From positions 1 to 20,579 of IMG/VR virus record IMGVR_UViG_3300024520_000593: a DNA stretch of 20,579 bases; one strand, written 5' to 3'. Below are positions 6,086 to 13,885 of the stretch, in pieces. The position numbers and the translations under genes were made by a program. Source of the stretch: a virus. The notes below the pieces were generated by a model that was given only the letters and a program-made list of their open reading frames with translations, did no database searches and had not been told where the DNA came from. The first letter of the stretch is position 1; every line of letters begins with the position of its first letter.

Positions 6086-8818
6086 TCATGCTCCCGCCGC
6101 TTCGAGGCGACTTTCTAAATCAAATATTTTTTCTGTCAATTCTTGCACCGCCTTGATCAACGGAAACACAAACATGGATTTGCCTATCTGCTGCTCACCC
6201 GTTGGTGTTTGTTTCCATCCCGCAAAGTCATCCACACCGGCAGCATCCAGGGCTTGCCTGACATCCTGCGCCACCAGTCCGTGCATTACCTTTTCAGTGT
6301 TGACCGTGGTTCCCGGTTTAACTCCCCACTCATCGGGCCATTCAGTGGCTGGACGGAATTGGAATGTTTTTGGTCGCAGCGCATTGATGAAGTCCAGCCC
6401 CAATAGACTGGGCAGAATGTTGCGCTTTTTGCGCTCATCCGAGGTATTTGTCCAGACCGCATCGGTGCCGAAATCGTTTGATGTGATTGCGCCGGATTTG
6501 CCGATTGATGCTTGGTCGTCTGCTGTGGCGACGACTGTATCGCCAATACAGATTTGGTTGAGGGAGCCCGTTGCTGATGTGGCGGTGTCGTTGCCTACCA
6601 TCACGTTTTGACTGCCGGTGGTTACTATTGAGCAGGCGTTGAGCCCAATGCCGATATTGTCTATCCCGGTGGTGAGTTGATCCATTGCCTGCGAACCGAC
6701 CGCAGTGTTTCCTCCGGATGCGGAGCCGTTGGCGAGCAATCCCGCGTCTTTACCGAACCATGAGTTATTATCATCGCCAGCGCCCGCCTGTGATTTGCCT
6801 GCGTTAGACCCCGTCGCTGTGTTATTAATACCGGCAGAGTTGGTGAATAGTGCCTCGCTACCCATCGCCGTATTGTCCGACGCTCTATTTACCTTGAGAG
6901 CAGCGAACCCAACGGCCACGGTGTCCGTCACAGTTGTTGAGCCACCATCCCCTTTCATCGCCTCGTAGCCGACGGCCACATTTTGATCACCCGTGGTGAT
7001 TGCGTTCAGTGCCTTGTACCCAAAAGCAGCATTGAAGTTACCGCCACTCGCCAAGGCCGCCAAAGCTTCAAATCCAAAAGCAGTTACAGCGAACGTGTCC
7101 GTGGCTGCCGCTCCCGCTCCCGCTCCCATAATTGTGCTACTGGATGAAGTAGTCAGCGCCCCACCAGCATTGAAGCCCACGCATGTGTTGTCTATTCCGG
7201 TCAGCAGGGCGTCTAGGCAGAGGCTACCGACTCCCGTGTTGCCGCCCGATGCGCTGCCGTTTGCGACAGCGCCACAGTTATAGCCAATCCATGTGTTGTC
7301 ATCGTCGCCAGCACCAGCTTGAGCCGTTCCAGATTGGTATCCAACCGCAGTAACCCTTAGGGCTGCTGCGTTAGTGGACAGTGAATAAAAGCCTACTGCA
7401 ACAGTTCCCGTGGCTGTATTCAAATAACCAGCCCTGGTCCCTAGTGCCGTTGAGTTAGAACAATTCGCCAACCCAAGAGCAAGGTCGCCCACGCCCGCAT
7501 TAGACCCCTTGCTTGTAAGCCCCCACCCAGTGTCTGCACCAACTAGAACATTCCCTGAACCTGTGTTGATATTTTTCCCGGCCTCATTGCCTAAGCCTAC
7601 ATTTCGATCACCGGTCGTGAGCGCGGCGAGCGCAGAGGAACCTACCGCCGTCGCCTCCAATCCCCCCGAAACCAGTGCCGCGAGTGCGTTGAATCCAACA
7701 GCGGTACATCTTTCATTGTCAGTCGCCAAGGCCAAAGCCCCGGCACCAATAGCAACCAGCCCACTGGCAGTAGTAAGCGCCCCACCTGCATTGAAGCCCA
7801 TGCATGTGTTGTCTATTCCGGTGAGTAGGGCGTCAAGGCAAAGCGAGCCCACGCCCGTGTTGCCACCACTAGCAGAGCCGGTAGCGTACCTACCGCAGTC
7901 GTGACCCATCCAGGTGTTGTTGTCGTCGGTGGCTCCGGCCTGGGTTTGACCTGCTCGGTGGCCGACTGCGGTGTTTTGATTGCCGGTGATGTTCTGCTGC
8001 AAACATTCTGGGCCAATGGCAACATTCTCCGTACCCGAGGTGTTCTTCCATAAAGCCAGGAACCCCATGGCTGTGTTGTTGTGGGCGGTATTCACCTCCA
8101 ATGCCTGCGATCCAACTGCTGTGCATTGCGCATTATTTATCTGAGCATTGAGTGCGTTATATCCAATGGCTACACAATCATCCGCAAATTGACACGAGGC
8201 CAGTGTTCCGGGGCCAAGAGCCACATTTCTGAGTGCGCCCCCGCCTGTGTCAGCCGACAGCAACGACCCGGCACCAATACCGAGCGAGCCCGCATCAAGC
8301 GCTGAATTGAAAGCCAAGGCCGCGTTGGATTTCGGGGGCAGGGCGCCAGTCGCTGCGGTATAGAACCCGATGAAACAGGTAGTGTCTGCGGCCTCATCGG
8401 CCACGGTTGGCGGGTCGCTTGCATAGTTCGTCGCGTGAATGGTGCCGGCGCTCTCTGCCGCCCAGTCCACATGCTCGGCTGCAACAAAATCAGAGAAGGC
8501 ATCGTGGCCCGTGCCGGGGTTGAGGATGTTGCCTCCGATCAGATCGAGGTTTCCGCTGTCGTCGGCGGTCAATACACTCGTTCCGTTGACTGCCAAATCG
8601 AGGATTAAACTCGTCCCAGGCGCTGCCGTAGGGATCTGGTTCAAGCGGAGCAAAGTGTCGTTGCCACCAACCTTATTGACCGTGACATTCATATCCAGCG
8701 CAATCTCATTGGCGCTGGCGTGTTGCAAAGTAATGGGCAATAGCGCCGTGTCACCAACTTGGGGAGCCCCGCCCTGCGGGGTGCTTTCGTTGAGTGCAAG
8801 TAACTCTAATGCTGACAT
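6086..8818 (-). CDS. Tail fiber/spike with YadA-head-like repeats and S74 self-cleaving chaperone domain
   Basis: A 910-residue protein. Residues 1-110 are an N-terminal, probably virion-binding, segment. Residues about 150-775 consist of short repeats of the NTAVG/NVAIG type, each with an xAVGxxAL core and a TGxxN turn, the signature of trimeric left-handed beta-roll heads such as YadA. The C-terminal 118 residues are a peptidase S74 intramolecular chaperone. It begins at Ser793 in TSDERKKRNI, the conserved SDxRxKxxI cleavage site of endosialidase and T5 L-shaped fibers, continues with LRPKTFQFRP and HGLVAQDV, and ends in a coiled coil. The family is known to assist trimer folding and then cut itself off N-terminal to that Ser. 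A 67-residue module occurs three times (287-353, 494-560, 671-737). The ATG abuts the upstream TAG. This is probably the receptor-binding appendage; the receptor is unknown. Confidence 0.92.
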   Translation of the reverse strand: MSALELLALNESTPQGGAPQVGDTALLPITLQHASANEIALDMNVTVNKVGGNDTLLRLNQIPTAAPGTSLILDLAVNGTSVLTADDSGNLDLIGGNILNPGTGHDAFSDFVAAEHVDWAAESAGTIHATNYASDPPTVADEAADTTCFIGFYTAATGALPPKSNAALAFNSALDAGSLGIGAGSLLSADTGGGALRNVALGPGTLASCQFADDCVAIGYNALNAQINNAQCTAVGSQALEVNTAHNNTAMGFLALWKNTSGTENVAIGPECLQQNITGNQNTAVGHRAGQTQAGATDDNNTWMGHDCGRYATGSASGGNTGVGSLCLDALLTGIDNTCMGFNAGGALTTASGLVAIGAGALALATDNERCTAVGFNALAALVSGGLEATAVGSSALAALTTGDRNVGLGNEAGKNINTGSGNVLVGADTGWGLTSKGSNAGVGDLALGLANCSNSTALGTRAGYLNTATGTVAVGFYSLSTNAAALRVTAVGYQSGTAQAGAGDDDNTWIGYNCGAVANGSASGGNTGVGSLCLDALLTGIDNTCVGFNAGGALTTSSSSTIMGAGAGAAATDTFAVTAFGFEALAALASGGNFNAAFGYKALNAITTGDQNVAVGYEAMKGDGGSTTVTDTVAVGFAALKVNRASDNTAMGSEALFTNSAGINNTATGSNAGKSQAGAGDDNNSWFGKDAGLLANGSASGGNTAVGSQAMDQLTTGIDNIGIGLNACSIVTTGSQNVMVGNDTATSATGSLNQICIGDTVVATADDQASIGKSGAITSNDFGTDAVWTNTSDERKKRNILPSLLGLDFINALRPKTFQFRPATEWPDEWGVKPGTTVNTEKVMHGLVAQDVRQALDAAGVDDFAGWKQTPTGEQQIGKSMFVFPLIKAVQELTEKIFDLESRLEAAGA
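6608..7960 (-). repeat. Three copies of a 201-nt module inside the fiber gene
   Basis: Copies lie at about 7760-7960, 7139-7339 and 6608-6808. Each encodes the AGxxDDNNxW, GSASGGNT and LTTGIDN pattern. Copies 1 and 2 share near-identical DNA (for example CATGTGTTGTCTATTCCGGT), while copy 3 is more diverged. Spacings are 207 and 177 codons, so a longer block including the following repeats appears to have been duplicated. Confidence 0.8.
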
Positions 8819-10303
8819 CTATATCACCGTATGCTCGTTGCCATCACTGTCCAAAAAGACTTCCGTGATGCTGTGCGTGTTTCCGTCTGAATCCAAAACA
8901 TCTTTCGGGATCAGGAACACTGTCCCGGCAGAGTTCAGGAAGCTCATCTCGCCAAATAGATTAACGGTATCCACAACCGTATCGCTGATCGCTATTGAAT
9001 CGGTCAGCAGTTGCGGCGCAAAATGAACCGACGCCACGGCGCTATCCGCCGCTGCCAGCCCTGATGTTGTCTGTTTGCCGGTGGCGGCGATCAGAATCTG
9101 CTTGATCGTGTCGGACTCGCGGTACAGCGCCGCGCCGCGCTCAAAATCGTCGGCCACGTACCGATCATTGAGAATGATCACCTGACCACCGGGAATGCCC
9201 GCGACCGGGCGACCGTTTTTCGCCAGCCAGATCGGAACATGACCGGAATAATCAAGCCCCAAGTCTGTGCCGGGAGCGAACGTGCTGGAGCCCTCAACCG
9301 CGCCCACGGGGTACACAACCCCGATTTGTGCGCTGCCAGGGTCAGGGCCGTCCACGTAGTACGTGCGCTTATCGTCGGCGTAGAAGAAGCCACTTTCGGC
9401 GCCGTCGCTTACCGGCTCCAACAGGGTCACGCGCTTGGCGCTGCGAATGTAGTCCTCATGGACCTTGCTGAGTCCGTACCGCAACGGCTGACTGTAGTAG
9501 ATGGTCTGGTTATCCACCGAGATCAATCGCCCGTTTGCGTAGCGCACGATGTGCCCTGCGGGTGTCTGATCCATGAACAGGGTCGAGCATTGCTCGCCCT
9601 TGACTTGCTGATAGAGCGTGGCGGTCGTGGTCCCGTCCGGCAGGTCCGAATGATGAAACAGCACTTCGCCATCAGGATCGCTCACGAAAACCGCGATCGT
9701 TGTCACATTGTCATCCAGCGGTTGCGGGATGTTGGTCAGGTCGATGCCCTGGTTGTCCTGCAACGTGATCAGCATCGGCCCCGGTGCGCCCGATTCCCGT
9801 CCGTCTGCGTCAATGTAGGTGATCGTCACCTGGTAGCGGCCCGCCACGTAGGAGCCCACCGCGTTCGCCGTCAACGTGGGCACGCCAATCGGTGATGCCA
9901 GTCCCCACTGTTGAGTGGTCCGGTCGGCCTTGATGATTCCCGAGGTCCGCCCGTTGCTCCAAAAAAGATCCTCACCAATCTCTGTGTAGGAAATCGGCTC
10001 TCGCGGCCTGAGTCCCGTCACCAATGCGGTCGGCAACCCGGCTATCGGGGCACCAAAACGAAAGTACAGGTTGGTGGTCTCGGCCCATACGTGCCCACCG
10101 TTCCAACCGTAGAGCGAATGAACCGCGGTGCCGGTGTGTTTGAGGGTGGAACCCTGTCGGCGCCGCGCGCGACCATCGGTGCGAAAATCGACGTTCTCGG
10201 CCTCACGTACCGCGCCACCGGGCAGGGTCGCTTCGCCGGAGGTGTTGTCGGCCCCCTTGAAGCCCTTGTATCCCGGTAGCTCGCTTCGCCGATTCTTTGC
10301 CAT
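8819..10303 (-). CDS. P22 gp10-like tail hub / packaged-DNA stabilisation protein
   Basis: A 494-residue protein from the ATG at 10303-10301, which overlaps the stop of the upstream gene by one base (TAATG). A longer GTG start at 10348 lies inside the adaptor gene without a ribosome binding site, so I reject it. Residues 28-52 carry LPGGAVREAENVDFRTDGRA, and RRRQG follows; this hallmark is shared by phage beta-propeller hub proteins. The body contains blade-like strands and a YQVTITYIDADGRESG segment. YANGRLISVDNQTIYYSQP and SAKRVTLLEPV segments are typical of the same family. The last 60 residues hold a TDSIAISDTVVD repeat and two copies of LDSDGN. By order (portal, head, adaptor, then this gene) and composition it corresponds to the P22 gp10-type protein that closes the neck and joins tailspikes. 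Assignment is moderate because no full alignment was possible. Confidence 0.72.
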   Translation of the reverse strand: MAKNRRSELPGYKGFKGADNTSGEATLPGGAVREAENVDFRTDGRARRRQGSTLKHTGTAVHSLYGWNGGHVWAETTNLYFRFGAPIAGLPTALVTGLRPREPISYTEIGEDLFWSNGRTSGIIKADRTTQQWGLASPIGVPTLTANAVGSYVAGRYQVTITYIDADGRESGAPGPMLITLQDNQGIDLTNIPQPLDDNVTTIAVFVSDPDGEVLFHHSDLPDGTTTATLYQQVKGEQCSTLFMDQTPAGHIVRYANGRLISVDNQTIYYSQPLRYGLSKVHEDYIRSAKRVTLLEPVSDGAESGFFYADDKRTYYVDGPDPGSAQIGVVYPVGAVEGSSTFAPGTDLGLDYSGHVPIWLAKNGRPVAGIPGGQVIILNDRYVADDFERGAALYRESDTIKQILIAATGKQTTSGLAAADSAVASVHFAPQLLTDSIAISDTVVDTVNLFGEMSFLNSAGTVFLIPKDVLDSDGNTHSITEVFLDSDGNEHTVI

Positions 10304-10983
10304 TACATGAAGTGCGCGTAGGCAGACCGTCTGCCGTCCCGCGCCCACTTGATGAGCTCAAAGGCCGTTGGTCGCGAGCCAAAGCGAGCGGTGAAGTCGG
10401 CTATCTCCGTAAGGGCTTGGTCGGGGTCATGAGTGTCAACGTCATGCTGTGAGAAGAATTCGTAGGCCAGCCAGACCGCCAAATCCTTATGCGCCCAGGT
10501 CGGCAGGATCGTGGGCACATCCGAGCCATCCGACAATTCCTCGGAGGGGATCGGCAGACGCCACACCAGCATGTTCATGGTGTAAGTCTGGTCAGGCACC
10601 GGATACAGACGGATGGTGCGGCCCGACATATCCAACACGGCTGCGGCCGGCTCGCCCTCCTGCGTGGTGTCCCACCGACTTTCGGTGTGATCAATTTCGG
10701 AGAAGGTCAGCAACTCAAGAGGTTGCTTGCGCGTCCCATCGGTGAGGATGATTCGGCGAGGCACCACAACCGCATCGTGCAGGGTGTAGGTGGCGGTCGC
10801 CTGAGTCAGTGTGATGTTGCACACCGCTGAAGTCGCGTCATCGCGGAAGGCACGCGAGCGAAGACACGCTTCGACCACCGCATTGTTCGCCCACTGGGTA
10901 TAAACGGTTTGACTGAAGTGGTAAGGCACTACCTCGTCGTCGTTCCGTCGCCTGCCCGCCGCAATGATTTGAGTCAGGTTCAT
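10303..10983 (-). CDS. Probable head-tail adaptor (P22 gp4-like position)
   Basis: A 226-residue protein. The N-terminus has a conserved helical pattern YTQWANNAVVEACLRSRAFR, and the middle a beta segment (TYTLHDAVVVPRRIIL). VLDMSGRTIRLYPVP and TYTMNMLVWRLP strands follow. The C-terminus is helical (WAHKDLAVWLAYEFF, then an acidic and basic helix). This architecture, with an early Trp/Ala helix and a later RxLxxLxVP-type strand pair, is what I recall for phage neck adaptor proteins that seat on the portal. AGGGGACGGAA precedes the ATG, and the stop overlaps the next gene by one base. The order after capsid and decoration genes and before the hub gene agrees with an adaptor. The family was not verified by alignment. 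Confidence 0.65.
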   Translation of the reverse strand: MNLTQIIAAGRRRNDDEVVPYHFSQTVYTQWANNAVVEACLRSRAFRDDATSAVCNITLTQATATYTLHDAVVVPRRIILTDGTRKQPLELLTFSEIDHTESRWDTTQEGEPAAAVLDMSGRTIRLYPVPDQTYTMNMLVWRLPIPSEELSDGSDVPTILPTWAHKDLAVWLAYEFFSQHDVDTHDPDQALTEIADFTARFGSRPTAFELIKWARDGRRSAYAHFM

Positions 10984-10993
10984 TTCCGTCCCC

Positions 10994-11482
10994 TTACTTC
11001 GCCAGTGCTGCCTCGATGGCCCTTACGGCGCTCACCCGGGTCTTGCCCGACTTCTCGGCGAACAGCAACTCCTCCAGCTTCTGCTTGTTCATGCCGTGCC
11101 TGCCCTTCAACGCCTTACGAATTACCGGCACGGGGCGATCGAGGAACCCGTCATAGGCGCTCGGCGGGGTCGGGCTCTTCTCGGCGGGGGCGTCTGCGAC
11201 CGGGGCCGGACCCACGGCAGCGACTGGAGCGGCAGCGGCGGGCCGCGGCATGCCCTTCTTGCCCGTTTTGGGCATCTCGAAAATGGCATAGCCTTCGGGT
11301 ATGCGCATAAACATCGCAATGTCCCGGGCATCTTCGACCTTGGCGACCCGTGGCGACTCGTCGTCGTCAGGGTCCAGGCGGGCAAAATGGTATTTCTTGC
11401 CACTGACGCCGACCACTATCCTCGGCTTGTGCTTGGGGGCTGGTGGGTCTTTGCAGATTCGTTCAAAGTATCCTATTTCCAT
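10994..11482 (-). CDS. Small head/neck-associated phage protein with C-terminal HeH-like motif
   Basis: A 162-residue protein. Residues 20-70 form a small beta domain with GKKYHFARLDPDD and a DIAMFMRIPEGYAIFE segment. This resembles short structural proteins found near capsid genes of many phages, whose hallmark is an F-L-x-IPEGY end. Residues 80-110 are a flexible Ala/Pro linker. Residues 116-160 carry KALKGRHGMNKQKLEELLFA followed by EKSGKTRVSAVRAIEAA, the LeLLxxExxGKxRxxVxxAIE pattern seen as a SAP/HeH-like tail in small phage structural proteins. A strong AAAGAGGAA lies nine bases upstream of the ATG. It lies between the second decoration-like gene and the adaptor gene, so a head-completion or neck role is likely but unproven. 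Confidence 0.7.
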   Translation of the reverse strand: MEIGYFERICKDPPAPKHKPRIVVGVSGKKYHFARLDPDDDESPRVAKVEDARDIAMFMRIPEGYAIFEMPKTGKKGMPRPAAAAPVAAVGPAPVADAPAEKSPTPPSAYDGFLDRPVPVIRKALKGRHGMNKQKLEELLFAEKSGKTRVSAVRAIEAALAK

Positions 11483-11515
11483 TGGTGCGTTCCTCTTTGG
11501 GTTTCGCGGGGGCTA

Positions 11516-12019
11516 TCAGTCGGTCAGAGCGTCACCTTGACGCATGTTGCGATAAGCGACTGACAAGTAAATCGTGCCGGTCGTGGAGTCCGTTGCCGGA
11601 TCCTGATCGACCGTAATGATTATCTTTCGGCTACTCGCTGAGTAACCAATGTCGTGGAATGCTCCACCGGCATTGGTGGGTCCAACCTGCTGTTGAAAGG
11701 TGGCTCCAGTTGTGAAACCGACCATGATGGCGTCTTCGTCCAGGGTGCCTGCGATCGACACACCCACATTCAACAGCGCCGTGGGTGTAGCGTGTTCGTC
11801 CAGCTCATCGGACGCCAGATAGCAACCGGTTGGGATAAGAACACAGTTCGGCGGTAGCCACATCGCTTCGATGGCGTCGTTGTCGTTCAGTGCGGCACCA
11901 GCGTTGTCGTTAGCGAGATCGAACACGAAGTCCGAAGTGATCTGTTCTTCGTCTACCGGGAGCGGAACCCTTGTGGGCATTCTGTTTAGCCCACTGGGCA
12001 ATGTGAAGATGGTTGCCAT
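11516..12019 (-). CDS. Putative head decoration protein, copy 2 (paralogue)
   Basis: A 167-residue protein clearly homologous to the gene just upstream. Both start with MAT and a TL..GLN segment, share ALNDND, YLAS-ELD-HATPT, a LNxGVSxxGTLDEDAI segment and an IGYS motif, and end in TD. Roughly half of the positions look identical by eye. It is a compact, beta-rich, acidic protein without cysteine-rich or membrane segments. Its location two genes after the capsid gene, size and duplication fit a cement or decoration protein that binds the capsid surface, though that is inferred. It is separated from copy 1 by an intrinsic terminator and has its own ribosome binding site (GAGAGGAAACAAATC before the ATG), so its level may differ from copy 1. 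Confidence 0.65.
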   Translation of the reverse strand: MATIFTLPSGLNRMPTRVPLPVDEEQITSDFVFDLANDNAGAALNDNDAIEAMWLPPNCVLIPTGCYLASDELDEHATPTALLNVGVSIAGTLDEDAIMVGFTTGATFQQQVGPTNAGGAFHDIGYSASSRKIIITVDQDPATDSTTGTIYLSVAYRNMRQGDALTD

Positions 12020-12060
12020 GATTTGTTTCCTCTCGGTTCAAGGCGCGACACGCCCTCAAG

Positions 12061-12088
12061 CGAAAAGAAACCCGCCCCGAAAGGCGGG
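12061..12088 (-). terminator. Rho-independent terminator between the two decoration-like genes
   Basis: Read on the minus strand, CCCGCC pairs with GGCGGG around a TTTCGG loop (12088-12071), followed by TTTCTTTTCG. The stem is six G:C pairs with a strong U-rich tail. It lies just after the stop of copy 1 and before copy 2, so downstream genes would depend on read-through or another promoter. No clear promoter is visible between it and the next ATG. Confidence 0.8.
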
Positions 12089-12112
12089 AGTCTTAGAACT
12101 ACCGATCAAGAA

Positions 12113-12634
12113 TTAATCGGTGTTGGTGTCGCCTGCCCGCTTCATGCGATAACCGATCGTCAACTCAATAACGCCAGTTACCGTGTCATCGGCTGGATTA
12201 CCTTCGACAGTGATACTCACCGCCCGGGCGCTATCGGAATACCCGATTGATTCAAACGCGCCTGTTGCTACCAAGGCGTTGTTTGGACCATTCTGGATTT
12301 GCCAGGTTGCGCCGACGGTGAACCCGTCAATAATGGCGTCTTCGTCCAGCGTTCCACCAACGGAAACACCGAGGTTTAACACCATTGTTGGCGTGGCGTG
12401 GTCGTCCAGCTCGCCGGATGCGAGATAGACAAGACCAGGAACCAGCACACACAGCGCCGGCAACCAGACCATCTCAATGACATCGTTGTCGTTTAACGCA
12501 ACACCGGGAGTCGATCCGTCAGTCGCGAGATCGAACTTGTGGCTCGCGGTGACAGGCGTATTGCTTACCGGAGTTGGAACACCCGTGAATGGGGCATGAT
12601 TCAGGCCAGCGGCCAGGGTCAATAAAGTAGCCAT
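12113..12634 (-). CDS. Putative head decoration protein, copy 1
   Basis: A 173-residue acidic, beta-rich protein immediately downstream of the major capsid gene, with a paralogue next to it (11516-12019). Shared motifs include GVALNDNDVIE, a YLASGELDDHATPT segment, GTLDEDAI and a C-terminal GYRMKRAGDT end. No capsid-protein or enzyme motif is visible. Small genes directly after the capsid gene in tailed phages often encode decoration (cement) proteins that occupy capsid surface sites, and the copy number of two adjacent paralogues fits that role by inference. A hairpin without a U-tract lies between it and the capsid gene, and a terminator follows it, suggesting that its expression is set near that of the capsid. 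The ATG is preceded by AAAGGAAAT at a suitable distance. Confidence 0.65.
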   Translation of the reverse strand: MATLLTLAAGLNHAPFTGVPTPVSNTPVTASHKFDLATDGSTPGVALNDNDVIEMVWLPALCVLVPGLVYLASGELDDHATPTMVLNLGVSVGGTLDEDAIIDGFTVGATWQIQNGPNNALVATGAFESIGYSDSARAVSITVEGNPADDTVTGVIELTIGYRMKRAGDTNTD

Positions 12635-12670
12635 AATTCATATTTCCTTTGTGGTTGAATTAAGAGGCGA

Positions 12671-12695
12671 GAGGGCGGCAACATTGCCGACCCTC
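12671..12695 (-). promoter_or_regulatory. Stem-loop between capsid and decoration genes
   Basis: GAGGG-CGGCAA pairs with TTGCCG-CCCTC around a two-base loop with one bulged base. No poly-U follows in the direction of transcription, so it is not a classical terminator. It may protect or process the mRNA 3' of the capsid gene. Confidence 0.4.
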
Positions 12696-12717
12696 GTCCC
12701 AGACTTCTTGGTGAGAT

Positions 12718-13827
12718 TTACGGAGCGGCAGCAGCCACATCCACGGAGATAATGCCAAAGTCATCGCTATTGAACTGGCATTTCTTGATGCCGAAGATGA
12801 CATTTGATGTCACAACCAACTGGTTGCCACGGTCGTCAGTCTCTTCGTGCCAGTCGAACCGCAGGCCGGAGCCTGGTGATCCGAAGGCAATGACGCCAGC
12901 CTGCGCGCCCAGGAACAACGCCCGCGAAGCATCGACGTTGCTGCCGGCACCGTAGTCGCCGTAACGAATGACGCTCTTGTGCGAATGCAGCACAACACCA
13001 TCATGCAACCCGAGAGCGCCTTTGAAGATCGCGCTCTTGTTGCCGGTTGCGCCAGCAGCGGCCTTCTGGAGTTCCAACCAGTTGGACGCACCGGACGCGG
13101 TACGCAGGTCGAAAGCCGACCAGGGGTGCATCACCAGACAGTGATGTTCTTCGCCTTCAACCATGATCGGTCGAAGCTCACTCAACCCATCAGAACCACC
13201 GCCCTGTACGTCGGCCTTGGTCTTGACCTTTGAAATCAGGTCAGCAGTAACCACGCCAGCGGCTGTTACAGTCGCCTTTGTCGTTCCGTCGCCGTAAACG
13301 ATGTGATCAGCGTCGGGCGCTGTGAACGCATTGTTGCCGCGCCCGGTGTAACTGGCTTTGAAGATGTAGTTCGCCGACTTGTCGGACGTATTGGGACCGC
13401 CAGACAGGTACATGAAGAACTGCTCATCGAAGACACGAGACCAGTAATCTGACAGCCTGTTTCTGGCGATGGTCCGCAGGTTATGCAGCGTGCGCTTTCG
13501 CGTCATGCGGCCACCAGCGTTCACGCCGTGACGGGCTTGGTCGATGTAAACCGTGTCAGTGAAGTCGATCAGCGCCTCTTCGTTGCCTTCCAGGGTGTCG
13601 TCACCCTCGGTCGGCTCCTGCTTGAGTTGCATCGACAAATCGAAGCTGATTTGATCGCCAGCCTCGGATTCAAGATCGGTTAACCGCTGAATTGGATATG
13701 GAGAATCCGGCCCGTCACCCATGAACTTCTTGGTGAAGTATGCCTTTTTCCCAATATCAACCATCAGCTTCGCCGACCAGCGTTTTACCGCTTTTGCGTC
13801 GTTAAGACCCACGGTGGTGATAGCCAT
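12718..13827 (-). CDS. Major capsid protein, N4-gp56 family
   Basis: The protein has 369 residues. Residues 29-70 carry AYFTKKFMGDGPDSPYPIQ, and GDQISFDLSMQL follows. Residues 80-129 carry GNEEALIDFTDTVYIDQARH, with GVNAGGRMTRKRTLHNLRTI next and a RLSDYW helix. This order and wording are the signature of the N4-gp56-type capsid family (HK97-like fold). A later HCLVMHPWSAFDLR segment and the C-terminal GIKKCQFN segment also fit. Length is within the usual range for the family. The start ATG is preceded by AAAGGAG at seven bases. Many copies build the icosahedral shell around the scaffold. It is preceded by a scaffold gene and a CsrA-like gene and followed by decoration genes, the standard order of a head operon. 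Confidence 0.92.
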   Translation of the reverse strand: MAITTVGLNDAKAVKRWSAKLMVDIGKKAYFTKKFMGDGPDSPYPIQRLTDLESEAGDQISFDLSMQLKQEPTEGDDTLEGNEEALIDFTDTVYIDQARHGVNAGGRMTRKRTLHNLRTIARNRLSDYWSRVFDEQFFMYLSGGPNTSDKSANYIFKASYTGRGNNAFTAPDADHIVYGDGTTKATVTAAGVVTADLISKVKTKADVQGGGSDGLSELRPIMVEGEEHHCLVMHPWSAFDLRTASGASNWLELQKAAAGATGNKSAIFKGALGLHDGVVLHSHKSVIRYGDYGAGSNVDASRALFLGAQAGVIAFGSPGSGLRFDWHEETDDRGNQLVVTSNVIFGIKKCQFNSDDFGIISVDVAAAAP

Positions 13828-13871
13828 GTGGTACTCCTTTGGGATCGGGCACTACTGCGCCTGAATGGTTT

Positions 13872-13885
13872 TAGGGCCTGCCCTA
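13872..13885 (-). other. Small inverted repeat overlapping a stop codon
   Basis: TAGGGC and GCCCTA meet around a two-base centre, forming at best a 5-bp stem with a 4-nt loop. It includes the TAG of the CsrA-like gene and lies about 45 nt before the capsid ATG. It is too small for a convincing terminator, but it could be a protein-binding or RNA-processing site in front of the capsid gene. Confidence 0.25.

Noticed and set aside
10304-10348. Longer GTG start for the hub protein
   Set aside because: It would add 15 residues inside the adaptor gene with no ribosome binding site. The ATG overlapping the adaptor stop (TAATG) gives the usual coupling and a clean N-terminus.
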